From Bacteroidota bacterium (lineage in GTDB: Bacteria > Bacteroidota > Bacteroidia > Chitinophagales > Saprospiraceae), in assembly GCA_024642705.1 (NCBI GenBank), contig JAHEAQ010000002.1:151124-215123 (forward strand): a stretch of DNA of 64,000 nucleotides. The letters run 5' to 3'. The notes under the pieces were generated by a model. It had not been told where the DNA came from, ran no database searches, and was given only the letters and a program-made list of their open reading frames with translations. How positions within the stretch are numbered: position 1 is the stretch's first letter; each line of letters begins with the position of its first letter. Positions 1 through 9,124 of the stretch are shown one piece after another. The position numbers and the translations under genes were made by a program.

Positions 1-572
1 ATTCCACCACTTACTTTTTCACCGTTTTTATATTCATATTTAAGAATTATTGCACCATCATCATCATATTGGATAATTTCACCATGCAATTTTCCTTGTT
101 TGTAAGAAGTTTGTTTAATCAATTTACCTCTATCATTGTATTCTTTGGAAATACCATCAAGTGTGCCGTTGTCATACATAAATTCTTTGGAAGGTCTTCC
201 AAATTTGAATTCTGAATAAAGACCATGAATCTTATTGTTAATGTAAGTGATTCTTTTTTCTATTTGGCCTCTATTGTTCATTTCAATATAAGGACCGTTC
301 ATAGTTCCATTAACATAGTTAGAAATGGATTGTACTTTGTTTTCTTCATCAGGAAAATAAGTAAGCCACATTCCATTTTGAACACCGTTAGTAAGCATAC
401 CTTCTGAGGCCATGGACCCATTGATTCCCAACTGAAATCCATATTGCACTTCTGAGCCATCAATATCACTTAATTTATAACCACTTAAATTTAATGCTCC
501 AGCAGGCGGTAGAGGTTTTTCTGTACAAGAAATAGCAGAAAATAACAATAAGTATAAAAGTATTTTTTTCAT
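1..572 (-). CDS. MORN/YwqK-like repeat lipoprotein, 3' end cut by window edge
   Basis: Reading leftward from ATG at 572 the frame stays open to base 1, so about 190 codons are visible and the C-terminus is missing. The start encodes a lipoprotein signal (MKKILLYLLLFSAISC), with the lipobox Cys at residue 16. The rest consists of short repeats of the form 'NG-x-x-x-G-x-Y-x-x-x-x' (for example NGTMNGPYIEM, NNKIHGLYSEF, NGTLDGISKEY, QGKLHGEIIQY). This is the MORN-like pattern of the YwqK family, whose members are often auto-annotated as antitoxins without functional proof. A surface or periplasmic location is inferred from the lipobox. Function is unknown. Confidence 0.8.
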   Translation of the reverse strand, partial: MKKILLYLLLFSAISCTEKPLPPAGALNLSGYKLSDIDGSEVQYGFQLGINGSMASEGMLTNGVQNGMWLTYFPDEENKVQSISNYVNGTMNGPYIEMNNRGQIEKRITYINNKIHGLYSEFKFGRPSKEFMYDNGTLDGISKEYNDRGKLIKQTSYKQGKLHGEIIQYDDDGAIILKYEYKNGEKVSGG

Positions 573-629
573 TTTTTAAAATGTTAAGATCAAATGCAAA
601 TTTATATTTTCAAGAATTATTTCCAAAGT

Positions 630-794
630 TCATTCAGAAATTTCTAGGTCTTTTTTTAGCTTCAATTCATAAACATCCAATGCTTTCATTAAGATTTGAC
701 TTTTATAATAATCTGTTTTGCAGGGATCTTCATGGAATAGTTTAGCAAATGTTTTTTTCGCTTCTTCGTATTCTTCTGTTGAATTTATTTCCAT
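630..794 (-). CDS. small 54-aa ORF resembling the N-terminal helix region of HigA-type antitoxins
   Basis: ATG at 794 and TGA at 630-632 give 54 codons of acidic/basic helical sequence. It contains EEYEEAKKTFAKLF and, further on, KALDVYELK. The pattern 'xxEYExAxxxxxxLFxxxP...LxxALxxYExK' is what I recall from the start of HigA-like antitoxins, but the HTH domain that should follow is absent. It stands alone, 57 bp upstream of the lipoprotein start on the same strand. It could be an intact small protein, the remnant of an antitoxin, or a chance frame. No toxin-like neighbour is seen. Confidence 0.45.
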   Translation of the reverse strand: MEINSTEEYEEAKKTFAKLFHEDPCKTDYYKSQILMKALDVYELKLKKDLEISE

Positions 795-874
795 ATTATA
801 ATTTGAAAGTAAAGATTAAATTTATAATTAGACTTCGACTAATAATAAACAATTTTCTTTATGAAAGGGTTCTA

Positions 875-903
875 TTTGTAAAGTAAAAATAAAGTTAGAT
901 TTG
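875..903 (+). promoter_or_regulatory. Bacteroidota-type promoter for the ABC exporter
   Basis: A TTTG element at 875-878 and TAGATTTG at 896-903 match the phylum's minus-33 and minus-7 (TAnnTTTG) boxes with a 17-bp spacer. The ATG follows 25 bp after the box. Confidence 0.6.
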
Positions 904-928
904 TATTTTTAAATAATTTCAAAATAAG

Positions 929-2719
929 ATGGAAGAAAAAGAAGTCAAAAAGAAATTGACAAGGGAGCAGCTCAAAGAAGCTTGGGTAATGTTGGGATTT
1001 ATTAAACCTTATAAATGGTATTTTATTTCTGGTTTGGTATTATTATCGATTTCAAGTCTCTTAGTAATGGTTTTTCCTTGGTTAACCGGACAAATGGCTG
1101 ATATTGCGACTGGAAATGCGAAATATGGACTAGATTTCAATAAAGTAGCGATAATTCTTTTGATTTTGCTAGTAGTTCAGGGCATCGTATCCTATCTAAG
1201 GGTAATATTTTTTGCTCAAGTGAGTGAGCGGGGAATGGCAGATGTTCGAAAAAACTTATATCGAAAATTGATTACTCTTCCTGTTTATTTTTTTGAAGAA
1301 AATAGAGTAGGGGAGTTAATGAGCAGAATTTCATCTGATGTGGATCAATTACAACAGCTATTTTCTGTAACTTTAGCAGAATTTCTTAGACAGATTTTTA
1401 TACTTATTGTAGGCATTGCTTACATCGTTTATTCTGCTCCACAACTTTCACTCGTCATGCTTGGTTCGTTTCCATTTATCGTCGTAGGAGCAGTATTTTT
1501 TGGGCGATTTGTAAGAAGATTATCTAAGAAAAGACAAGAAGAACTTGCACAAACAAACATTGTTGTGGAAGAATCATTACAAGGAATAAGAACTGTTAAG
1601 GCGTTTACCAATGAATTTTTTGAATTTTCAAGATATTCTAAAAAAATACTAAATCTCGTTGGAATATCATTGGAGCTTGCAAAATACAGAGCACTTTTCT
1701 CTACTTTTATTATTGTTGTTTTATTTGGAGGTATATTTTCTATTTTATGGTATGGTTTCAAAATGGTGGATAGTGGTAGTATGACCATTGGTGAATTGAT
1801 AACATTCATAACATTTATGGCATTTATAGGAGGTTCGTTAGGAAGTTTAGGTACTTTTTATACACAAATATTATCGACTTTAGGAGGCACGGAGCGAATC
1901 CGAGAGATTCTTAATACTGCAGGAGAATTTGATATAGATACCGAATTGGAGCAACCGCAGATTTCACCTTTGGATCTTACTGGGCACATTAAATACGAGA
2001 ATGTGGAGTTTTCTTATCCAGCAAGACCAGATCTTCCAGTACTAAAAAGCATCAATCTTGAAGTGAAACCGGGTCAAAAGATAGCACTTGTCGGGCAGAG
2101 TGGGTCGGGAAAAAGTACAATCGTGCAATTGTTTTTAAGATTGTACAAATTGAATAATGGAAGAATCACGATCGATGGAAAAAATATAAATGAATTCGAT
2201 TTAACAGCATTCAGATCCCTCATTTCGATGGTTCCTCAAGATGTTTTGCTTTTTGGAGGCACTATAAAAGAAAATATTTCATACGGAAAAACTGGGGCGA
2301 CAGAAGAGGAAATTATTATGGCAGCTAAGCAGGCAAATGCTTACGAATTTATTGAAAGATTTCCTGAGCAATTAGAAACGATGATTGGGGAAAGAGGAAT
2401 AAAACTTTCCGGAGGACAAAAACAACGGATTGCCATTGCAAGAGCTATATTAAATAATCCAAAAATTTTAATTCTAGATGAGGCAACTTCTTCTTTAGAT
2501 TCAGAATCTGAAAAATTGGTCCAAGATGCGATGAATAAATTGATGGTTGGCAGAACTTCAATCATTATTGCACACAGGCTTTCAACCATATTGGATGTGG
2601 ACCAAATTTATGTTCTTGAAGGAGGAAATATAGTAGAACAAGGTACCCATTCTGAATTGGCCAAAAAGGTTGATGGCGCATATTCGAGCTTAGCAAAATT
2701 GCAATTTCAAAATACTTAG
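929..2719 (+). CDS. ABC exporter, fused permease and ATPase (MsbA/BmrA-like)
   Basis: A 596-residue half-transporter that should dimerise in the inner membrane and export a lipid or drug. Residues about 25-330 form the six-helix type-1 exporter membrane domain, with the usual coupling region ending VEESLQGIRTVKAF. The C-terminal nucleotide-binding domain has Walker A GQSGSGKST (residues 389-397), the signature LSGGQKQR (from 493), Walker B LILDEATS (D517, E518) and the H-loop IIAHRLST. Length is normal for the family. The start is the first ATG after a good promoter. MsbA-like lipid A export is possible, but the substrate cannot be read from sequence and no neighbour specifies it. Confidence 0.93.
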   Translation: MEEKEVKKKLTREQLKEAWVMLGFIKPYKWYFISGLVLLSISSLLVMVFPWLTGQMADIATGNAKYGLDFNKVAIILLILLVVQGIVSYLRVIFFAQVSERGMADVRKNLYRKLITLPVYFFEENRVGELMSRISSDVDQLQQLFSVTLAEFLRQIFILIVGIAYIVYSAPQLSLVMLGSFPFIVVGAVFFGRFVRRLSKKRQEELAQTNIVVEESLQGIRTVKAFTNEFFEFSRYSKKILNLVGISLELAKYRALFSTFIIVVLFGGIFSILWYGFKMVDSGSMTIGELITFITFMAFIGGSLGSLGTFYTQILSTLGGTERIREILNTAGEFDIDTELEQPQISPLDLTGHIKYENVEFSYPARPDLPVLKSINLEVKPGQKIALVGQSGSGKSTIVQLFLRLYKLNNGRITIDGKNINEFDLTAFRSLISMVPQDVLLFGGTIKENISYGKTGATEEEIIMAAKQANAYEFIERFPEQLETMIGERGIKLSGGQKQRIAIARAILNNPKILILDEATSSLDSESEKLVQDAMNKLMVGRTSIIIAHRLSTILDVDQIYVLEGGNIVEQGTHSELAKKVDGAYSSLAKLQFQNT

Positions 2720-2856
2720 TGCAACTTATTTAATTTACATTCGTCTTTTTTGTATAGTGATTTTTAGAACAAAGTTTCATGAGAATTTATTAAATAATTA
2801 TTTTTTACTTAATTTTTCTCATGGGTTATAAAAACAATCGAAACAAAATTAGAAAA

Positions 2857-3483
2857 ATGAAAAAAAATCTACTTATAGCTGCTCTTTTTCTTGCATTTAC
2901 AATTGCTGCAAAAGCACAAATCGGATTTGGTTTTGTAGGTGGCAATGATATTTATCAAAGATATACCAATCCTGAAGATGGTTCAGAGTCACGCTCGGCA
3001 GGTAATGCTATTTTGAATCTGCATTTTGGTCCCAAAATATGGGTCGGAGGACAAACATTTTCGGTGTCTGTTGAGACATATGCAAATTGGGGATCTACCG
3101 CTTTAAGCTTAAAAGATTATAAAGGTATGGGAGCTGCCGCATTTCCATTAATGGCAAAATTAAATTTTGGAGGGAACAGTGGATTTAATTCTGAATTGAC
3201 TTCTGGTTGGTCTATTGGAGGCGGATATCAAATTTCAAAAACAGAATTATACGGGCTAAATGAATTTTCTGCCCAGGAGGGTTTTGTCAGAGATTTTTAT
3301 CCTGTAATGATAGGTGAAATTTCATATGGTTATGGTATTTCTGGGTTTGTAACTGAAGTATTTGCTAGATATGGATGGAACACAGAAACTCATGCAACTA
3401 CATTAAACGTTGGAGTCAGTTATAATCTAAATATTATTGGCTTGAAAAAATTAGTGCGAAAGTTAGAGAAATTTGACAATTAA
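2857..3483 (+). CDS. exported protein, probably small outer-membrane or periplasmic beta-rich protein
   Basis: The ATG at 2857 is preferred over one at 2821 because it opens directly with a signal peptide (MKKNLLIAALFLAFTIAAKA, cleavage before Q). The mature part, about 190 residues, is rich in Gly, aromatic and alternating hydrophobic residues (IGFGFVGG, FGPKIWVGGQTFSVSVETYA, GGGYQISKTELYG, TTLNVGVSYNL). This suggests a small beta-barrel or beta-sandwich. The terminal KKLVRKLEKFDN is atypical, because outer-membrane barrels normally end in an aromatic residue. I do not recognise the family. It lies between the ABC exporter and murB, with its own gap on both sides. Confidence 0.8.
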   Translation: MKKNLLIAALFLAFTIAAKAQIGFGFVGGNDIYQRYTNPEDGSESRSAGNAILNLHFGPKIWVGGQTFSVSVETYANWGSTALSLKDYKGMGAAAFPLMAKLNFGGNSGFNSELTSGWSIGGGYQISKTELYGLNEFSAQEGFVRDFYPVMIGEISYGYGISGFVTEVFARYGWNTETHATTLNVGVSYNLNIIGLKKLVRKLEKFDN

Positions 3484-3689
3484 AAATATTGAGTCCGATT
3501 TTTCTCCTGATTTGCTGACATTGAAATTATTTATACTTTCACATTTTGAATCAAGATTGGGAATTTAAATTTGAGATGCTGTAATTTTATAAATTTCAGA
3601 ATTACTATTATTTGGCAGTACTCAGACGACGTATTTTAAATCTCCTAAAAAATATATTACAATAATTAATAATGTATATTCTTAAAGCT

Positions 3690-3697
3690 TACATTTG
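3690..3697 (+). promoter_or_regulatory. minus-7 box (TACATTTG) upstream of murB
   Basis: A perfect TAnnTTTG, 22 bp before the murB ATG. No clear TTTG minus-33 element was found at the usual distance. Confidence 0.5.
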
Positions 3698-3719
3698 TAT
3701 TTATTGAAATTGAATCAAA

Positions 3720-4730
3720 ATGCTTCGTTTAGAGAACCACAGCTTAAAAGATTACAATACATTTGGTATTGATGCTAAATGTACAATTCTTTACAAAATT
3801 AATTCAGTCGCAGATCTTTTGACTGTTTTAAATACTACCAACGGACCTTATTTTATTCTGGGCGGCGGATCTAATTTGTTGATATCAAAAGACCAGGAAT
3901 TAACCATTTTGAAAAATGAAATTCGTGGAATTGAAATTATTTCAAGGTCGTTAAATGAAATATTGGTTAGGGTAGGAGGAGGTGAAAACTGGCACCAATT
4001 TGTAATGTGGGCATTAAAAAATGACTTTGGAGGAATTGAAAATTTATCCTTGATTCCTGGGACTGTTGGCGCATCACCGATTCAAAATATTGGAGCTTAC
4101 GGTGTAGAATTGAATCAAGTATTTCAAAGTTTAGAAGCATTTAATTTGGAAACATTACAAATTGAATATTTCAATAACGAAGATTGTCAGTTTGGTTATA
4201 GAGATTCTATTTTTAAACACGATAAAAAAGGGAAATACTTTATTACAAATGTTACTTTTAGGTTAACTCACCACCACCATAATATCAATATTTCATATGG
4301 TCCAGTTTCTGAATATCTTATCACAAAAAATATAGCCATTCCCAAAATTCAAGATGTCAGTGATGCAATTATTGATATTCGAAAGAGCAAACTTCCCGAT
4401 CCGGATGAAATTGGCAATTCTGGTAGCTTTTTCAAAAACCCTATAATAAGCATTGAGCTTTTTCAAAATTTGAAAGTTTTATTTCCTTCAATTCCAAGTT
4501 ATCATGTAAATGAAAATGAAGTGAAGATACCTGCGGGCTGGCTCATTGAAGCTTCTGGTTGGAAAGGCAAACGAATTGGTGATGCTGGATGCTATAAAAA
4601 CCAAGCTTTGGTCCTAGTAAATTTTGGAAATGCAAGTGGAGAGGACATTTTGAATCTTGCAAATAAAATTATTGCGGACGTATTCGAAATGTTTAAAATT
4701 GAATTAGTACCAGAAGTAAATATAATTTAG
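3720..4730 (+). CDS. murB: UDP-N-acetylenolpyruvoylglucosamine reductase MurB
   Basis: Cytoplasmic flavoenzyme that reduces UDP-GlcNAc-enolpyruvate to UDP-N-acetylmuramate with NADPH, the second committed step of peptidoglycan synthesis. At 336 residues it is a type I (E. coli-like) MurB. Visible motifs are NTFGIDAKC at the N-terminus, the FAD-binding FILGGGSNLLIS, GTVGASPIQNIGAYGVEL, the type-I YRDSIFK loop, and GNSGSFFKNP carrying the catalytic serine (about residue 237). The C-terminal substrate region reads PAGWLIEASGWKGKRIGDAG, and the final PEV supplies the conserved glutamate. It is transcribed alone from a minus-7 box at 3690. Confidence 0.97.
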   Translation: MLRLENHSLKDYNTFGIDAKCTILYKINSVADLLTVLNTTNGPYFILGGGSNLLISKDQELTILKNEIRGIEIISRSLNEILVRVGGGENWHQFVMWALKNDFGGIENLSLIPGTVGASPIQNIGAYGVELNQVFQSLEAFNLETLQIEYFNNEDCQFGYRDSIFKHDKKGKYFITNVTFRLTHHHHNINISYGPVSEYLITKNIAIPKIQDVSDAIIDIRKSKLPDPDEIGNSGSFFKNPIISIELFQNLKVLFPSIPSYHVNENEVKIPAGWLIEASGWKGKRIGDAGCYKNQALVLVNFGNASGEDILNLANKIIADVFEMFKIELVPEVNII

Positions 4731-4852
4731 TAATTTTTCTATTATCTAATTTAAACTTCTGAGATTAAAAATTGTCTTAGTGTTAATGATTTGTGAATCT
4801 TGATAAATTGTCATTTTAAAATACCTATTTTAGCCTTTACTAAATAAGTCTT

Positions 4853-5929
4853 ATGCGTCCACTTTTAATAATTTTTTTCGTAATAATAACGCTCATTATT
4901 TTAAAGATTTTTGTCCTAGATTCTAATAAATCTGAACAAAACCCAAAAACTACTTCGGATAATTCTGCGCAAATTAGAAGGAATCCCTCAAAATTGCCAG
5001 TTGACATTTATATTGCTAATGAAGAACTCAATAAAAATGTTGTATTTGCATCAGGGACACTTGTTCCTAATGAAGAAGTTGAAATAAAAAGTGAAGTTTC
5101 AGGTCGATTAATGAAGTTGAATATAAAAGAAGGAAGCTATGTTAAAAGGGGAGAATTAATTGCCAAATTGAATGATCAAGATCTTATTTCTCAACTTAAA
5201 AGGTTAAAATTTGAAGAAGAACTTGCGACGCAAATTGAAGCAAGACAAAACAAACTTTTAGCCATTAATGCTATAAGTAAGGAAGAATATGATATGGCTG
5301 TAAACAAAGTTAATACATTGAGTGCAGACAAAGAATTTCTTGAAATCCAATTGGAAAAGACCAATGTAAGAGCACCTTTTAGTGGAAAAATGGGTTTGAA
5401 AAATATTAGTGTAGGAGCATATATTACTCCTGCAGTTGTTATAGGAACAATGGTGCAGACAAACCCAATAAAATTAGATTTTAGTATTCCTGAGAAATAT
5501 TCCAGCAAAATCAAAGTCGGGCAATTGGTGTTATTTTCTATAGATGGGGATGATAAAGTGATGGAATCAAATGTTATAGCGGTAGATCCAAAAATTGATG
5601 AAGATTTGAGAACTTTAAAAATAAGGTCTAAATCTAATAATAGTGACGGCAGTCTTTTGCCAGGGATGTTTGTAAGAGTTGAGGTGCCTCTCGGAAATGA
5701 AAATTTAATAATGATACCATCTCAAGCTATTGTCCCAATACTAAAAGGGAAAAAAGTTTATGTGATGAGAAATGGTAAAGCAACGGAAGTTGAAATAACT
5801 ACTGGATTAAGAACAGATGAAAAAGTGCAAGTTGAATCTGGTTTATCTATTGGAGATTCTCTGATTGTTAGTGCTCTTATGTCACTCAAAGAAAATCTAC
5901 CAGTTACAGTTAGAAATGTTATCCCATAG
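4853..5929 (+). CDS. RND efflux periplasmic adaptor (AcrA/HlyD-type membrane fusion protein)
   Basis: A 358-residue adaptor that links the inner-membrane pump to the outer-membrane channel. An N-terminal membrane anchor (residues about 2-22) has no lipobox cysteine, so anchoring is by the helix. Next come the half-lipoyl motif (EVEIKSEVSGRLMKLNIKEG), a short alpha-hairpin, the second lipoyl half (VRAPFSGKMGLKNISVGAYI) and beta-barrel segments (VGQLVLFSIDG, LLPGMFVRVEVPL). It is the first gene of a three-gene operon, with 45 bp before the pump gene. The substrate is unknown and no local regulator is present. Confidence 0.94.
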   Translation: MRPLLIIFFVIITLIILKIFVLDSNKSEQNPKTTSDNSAQIRRNPSKLPVDIYIANEELNKNVVFASGTLVPNEEVEIKSEVSGRLMKLNIKEGSYVKRGELIAKLNDQDLISQLKRLKFEEELATQIEARQNKLLAINAISKEEYDMAVNKVNTLSADKEFLEIQLEKTNVRAPFSGKMGLKNISVGAYITPAVVIGTMVQTNPIKLDFSIPEKYSSKIKVGQLVLFSIDGDDKVMESNVIAVDPKIDEDLRTLKIRSKSNNSDGSLLPGMFVRVEVPLGNENLIMIPSQAIVPILKGKKVYVMRNGKATEVEITTGLRTDEKVQVESGLSIGDSLIVSALMSLKENLPVTVRNVIP

Positions 5930-5974
5930 ATGGCAGAAAATATTTTTTAAAAGGAAAAATTAATAGAAGCATAC

Positions 5975-8900
5975 ATGTCATTATCCACATTATCCATTAA
6001 AAGACCAGTTCTTGCTATTGTAATGAACCTAATGATTTTATTATTTGGGTTGATTAGTTTTTTCTTTCTTGGAGTAAGAGAATATCCATCCATAGATCCG
6101 CCCATAGTATCTGTGAGGACAAATTATCCTGGAGCTAATTCTGACATTATTGAATCGCAGATTACAGAACCTTTAGAAAAGGCGATTAATAGTGTGCCAG
6201 GGATTCGTACAATTAGTTCGTCCAGTAATCAGGGTTCAAGTTCCATAACTATAGAATTCAACTTGGATGTGGATATGGAACAGGCTGCTAACGATGTGAG
6301 AGACAAGGTTTCCCAAGCGACGAGGTCACTTCCTAGAGATATGGATGGCCAACCGACAGTCAGCAAAGCAGATGCAGATTCAGAATCTATTGTCGTGATG
6401 AGTTTGAGAAGTTCTGAACGCGGCCTTATAGAATTGAGTGATTATGCTGAAAACGTTATTACACCTAGATTTGAGACTATAAGTAATGTTAGTGGAATAA
6501 GAATTTGGGGGCAAAAAAGACCTGCAATGAGAATCTGGATGCAACCAGATAAAATGGCAGCGCAAGGTATCACTACGCAAGATATTAAAGTTGCTCTTGA
6601 TAGAGAAAATGTAGAATTGCCAAGTGGAAAACTTCAAGGGGATAATACCGAATTAACTGTTAAAACAGTTGGAAGATTTGAATCTGAGGATGATTTTAAC
6701 AATCTGATTGTAAAAACTGATGGAGCAAGAATTATTAGGCTCAAAGACGTTGGATATGCAGTATTAGGTCCAGAAAATGAAGAAGGGCAATTGAGAATAG
6801 ATGGTGTCCCCCAACTAGGAATTGCTATTAATCCTCAACCAGGTGCTAATTATCTGGATATTGCTAAAGATGTAAAGGAAAGATTGGAGTTGGTAAGAAT
6901 GGATTTGCCGGATGATTTAAGTTTGGACTTATTCATGGATAATACCATATTCATAGAAAAATCTATTTCAGAAGTTAAGGAAACACTTTTGATTGCAGTA
7001 ATTCTGGTAATTTTTATCATTTTCTTCTTTTTTAGAGATTGGATTTTGGCAATTAGACCCTTGATAGATATTCCAGTTTCATTGATTGGTACATTTTTTA
7101 TAATGTATCTTTTTGGTTTCTCAATAAATGTATTGACTTTGCTTGCAATAGTTCTGGCGACAGGATTAGTGGTTGATGATGGAATTGTAGTAACAGAAAA
7201 TATATTTAAAAAATTAGAAGAAGGGTGCTCGCCGATAGAAGCTGCAATAAAAGGGTCAAATGAAATATTTTTTGCAATAATTTCAACTTCAATATCATTG
7301 GCTGCAGTATTCCTTCCAGTAATTTTTATGGAAGGTTTCGTAGGACAATTGTTTAAAGAATTCGGTATTGTACTGGCATCAGCTGTGCTTATATCTGCCT
7401 TTGTTTCATTATCACTAACACCAGTTCTTAATGCTTTTTTAATTCGAAAAAAAGAGAAACACAACCGTTTTTATGAATGGACGGAGCCCTTTTTTCGAAA
7501 TATGGAAGAAGGATATAGAAGTGGGTTAACCAAATTCATAAAAAGAAGATGGTTGGCATTTCCAATATTTGGGATTGTCGGATTTATGATATATTTTTTT
7601 GGAATACAATTGAAATCTGAATTAGCACCTTTGGATGATAGAAGTGTTTTGAGAGCGTCCATGTTAACACCTGAAGGCTCGTCCTATGAATATATGGATG
7701 ATTATGTAATGCGAGCCTATGATTTAGTAAGCGATTCTATTGACGAAGCTAAAGGAATTCTAACTTATACTGCTCCTGGTTTTAGTGGCTCGGGAGGCGC
7801 CAATACTGCTTTTTTCAGAATGACCTTAGTGGAAAGTAATGAAAGAGAAAAATCGCAAACTGAATTAAAAGATTATATAAATAGTTTATTCAAAACTTTA
7901 CCTGATGGTAGAGCTTTTGCAAGCGAACAACAAACAATAGCCTTGAATAAGAGGGGAGGACTTCCTGTTCAATATGTAATACAGGCTCCTGATTTGGAGC
8001 ATTTAAGGGACTACATTCCTAAGTTTATGGCTGAAATTGAAGATGACCCTACATTCGTTATAACAGATTTAGATTTGAAATTCAACAAGCCAGAATTAAA
8101 TATAAATATAGATAGATCTAAAGCTAAAAGTATGGGAATTTCGGTTGCCGATGTGGCAACAACAATGCAACTCGCATTTTCCGGCCAAAGATTTTCATAC
8201 TTTACAAAAGAAGGCAGGCAGTATCAAGTAATTGGTCAATTCGATAGACAAAACAGAGATGAACCTTTGGATTTGAAAACATTATACGTTAAAAACAATC
8301 AAGGGAAATTGATTCAATTGGACAATATAGTTGAGGCAGTTGAGGAAAGTAGTCCACCACAATTATATCATTACAACAGATTTCTAAGTGCTACTGTATC
8401 GGCTGGACTTGCTCCTGGAAAGACAATTCAGGATGGGATTATTGCAATGGATAATGCAAAAGAAAAATTGAATGACCCACAAATTAGAACTGAATTGACG
8501 GGTAATTCCCGAGATTTCTTAGAAAGTTCTAACAGCACTCTTTTCTCATTTGTTTTAGCTTTATTATTGGTGTACTTGATTTTAGCAGCTCAATTTGAAA
8601 GTTTCATTGATCCTTTTATAATTATGCTGACAGTACCTTTAGCAGTAGCTGGGGCTGTCTTCTCATTGTGGTTTTTTGATCAGACATTGAATATCTTCAG
8701 CCAAATTGGAATTATTATGTTAATTGGGCTAGTAACCAAAAATGGGATACTTATTGTAGAGTTTGCCAACCAATTAAGAGAAAAAGGTGCCAGTGTAAAA
8801 GATGCAGCAATTAAAGCCGCAACATTAAGGATGAGACCAATAATCATGACCACTTTGGCAACGGTTTTTGGTGCAACTCCTATCGCATTAGCTTTAGGAG

Positions 8901-9094
8901 CAGCTGGAAAGAGCCGAATGGCAATGGGAATAGTTGTAATGGGTGGATTGTTATTTTCATTAGCATTGACACTTTATGTGATACCAGTCATGTACACCTA
9001 TTTAGCACGAAAGAAAGATTATACAAGAATGCGAAGAATAGAAAGAATTGCCAGAGAATCTGATATTCCTGAATTGGAACCAGCAGAATTATAA
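5975..9094 (+). CDS. RND multidrug efflux pump, inner-membrane permease (AcrB/MdtB family)
   Basis: A 1039-residue resistance-nodulation-division transporter driven by the proton gradient. It has the usual two-fold layout of TM1, a large periplasmic loop, TM2-6, then TM7, a second loop and TM8-12. The proton-relay residues are present: the Asp pair in TM4 (GLVVDDGIVVTENIF, about residue 400) and the TM10 lysine (GLVTKNGILIVEF, about residue 920). The N-terminus (SIKRPVLAIVMNLMILLFG) and the PGANSDIIESQITEPLEKAI loop are typical of the hydrophobe/amphiphile efflux branch rather than the heavy-metal CusA branch. Purine-rich AAAAGGAAAA lies upstream of the ATG. Confidence 0.96.
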   Translation: MSLSTLSIKRPVLAIVMNLMILLFGLISFFFLGVREYPSIDPPIVSVRTNYPGANSDIIESQITEPLEKAINSVPGIRTISSSSNQGSSSITIEFNLDVDMEQAANDVRDKVSQATRSLPRDMDGQPTVSKADADSESIVVMSLRSSERGLIELSDYAENVITPRFETISNVSGIRIWGQKRPAMRIWMQPDKMAAQGITTQDIKVALDRENVELPSGKLQGDNTELTVKTVGRFESEDDFNNLIVKTDGARIIRLKDVGYAVLGPENEEGQLRIDGVPQLGIAINPQPGANYLDIAKDVKERLELVRMDLPDDLSLDLFMDNTIFIEKSISEVKETLLIAVILVIFIIFFFFRDWILAIRPLIDIPVSLIGTFFIMYLFGFSINVLTLLAIVLATGLVVDDGIVVTENIFKKLEEGCSPIEAAIKGSNEIFFAIISTSISLAAVFLPVIFMEGFVGQLFKEFGIVLASAVLISAFVSLSLTPVLNAFLIRKKEKHNRFYEWTEPFFRNMEEGYRSGLTKFIKRRWLAFPIFGIVGFMIYFFGIQLKSELAPLDDRSVLRASMLTPEGSSYEYMDDYVMRAYDLVSDSIDEAKGILTYTAPGFSGSGGANTAFFRMTLVESNEREKSQTELKDYINSLFKTLPDGRAFASEQQTIALNKRGGLPVQYVIQAPDLEHLRDYIPKFMAEIEDDPTFVITDLDLKFNKPELNINIDRSKAKSMGISVADVATTMQLAFSGQRFSYFTKEGRQYQVIGQFDRQNRDEPLDLKTLYVKNNQGKLIQLDNIVEAVEESSPPQLYHYNRFLSATVSAGLAPGKTIQDGIIAMDNAKEKLNDPQIRTELTGNSRDFLESSNSTLFSFVLALLLVYLILAAQFESFIDPFIIMLTVPLAVAGAVFSLWFFDQTLNIFSQIGIIMLIGLVTKNGILIVEFANQLREKGASVKDAAIKAATLRMRPIIMTTLATVFGATPIALALGAAGKSRMAMGIVVMGGLLFSLALTLYVIPVMYTYLARKKDYTRMRRIERIARESDIPELEPAEL

Positions 9095-9124
9095 ATCAGT
9101 TCTTTTTTAAGACAAAATTTTGAT

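Noticed and set aside
6850-7464. 204-codon antisense frame inside the RND pump gene
   Set aside because: It is complementary to the membrane-helix region of the pump. The repeated Ile/Ser/Asn-rich composition reflects the sense codons.
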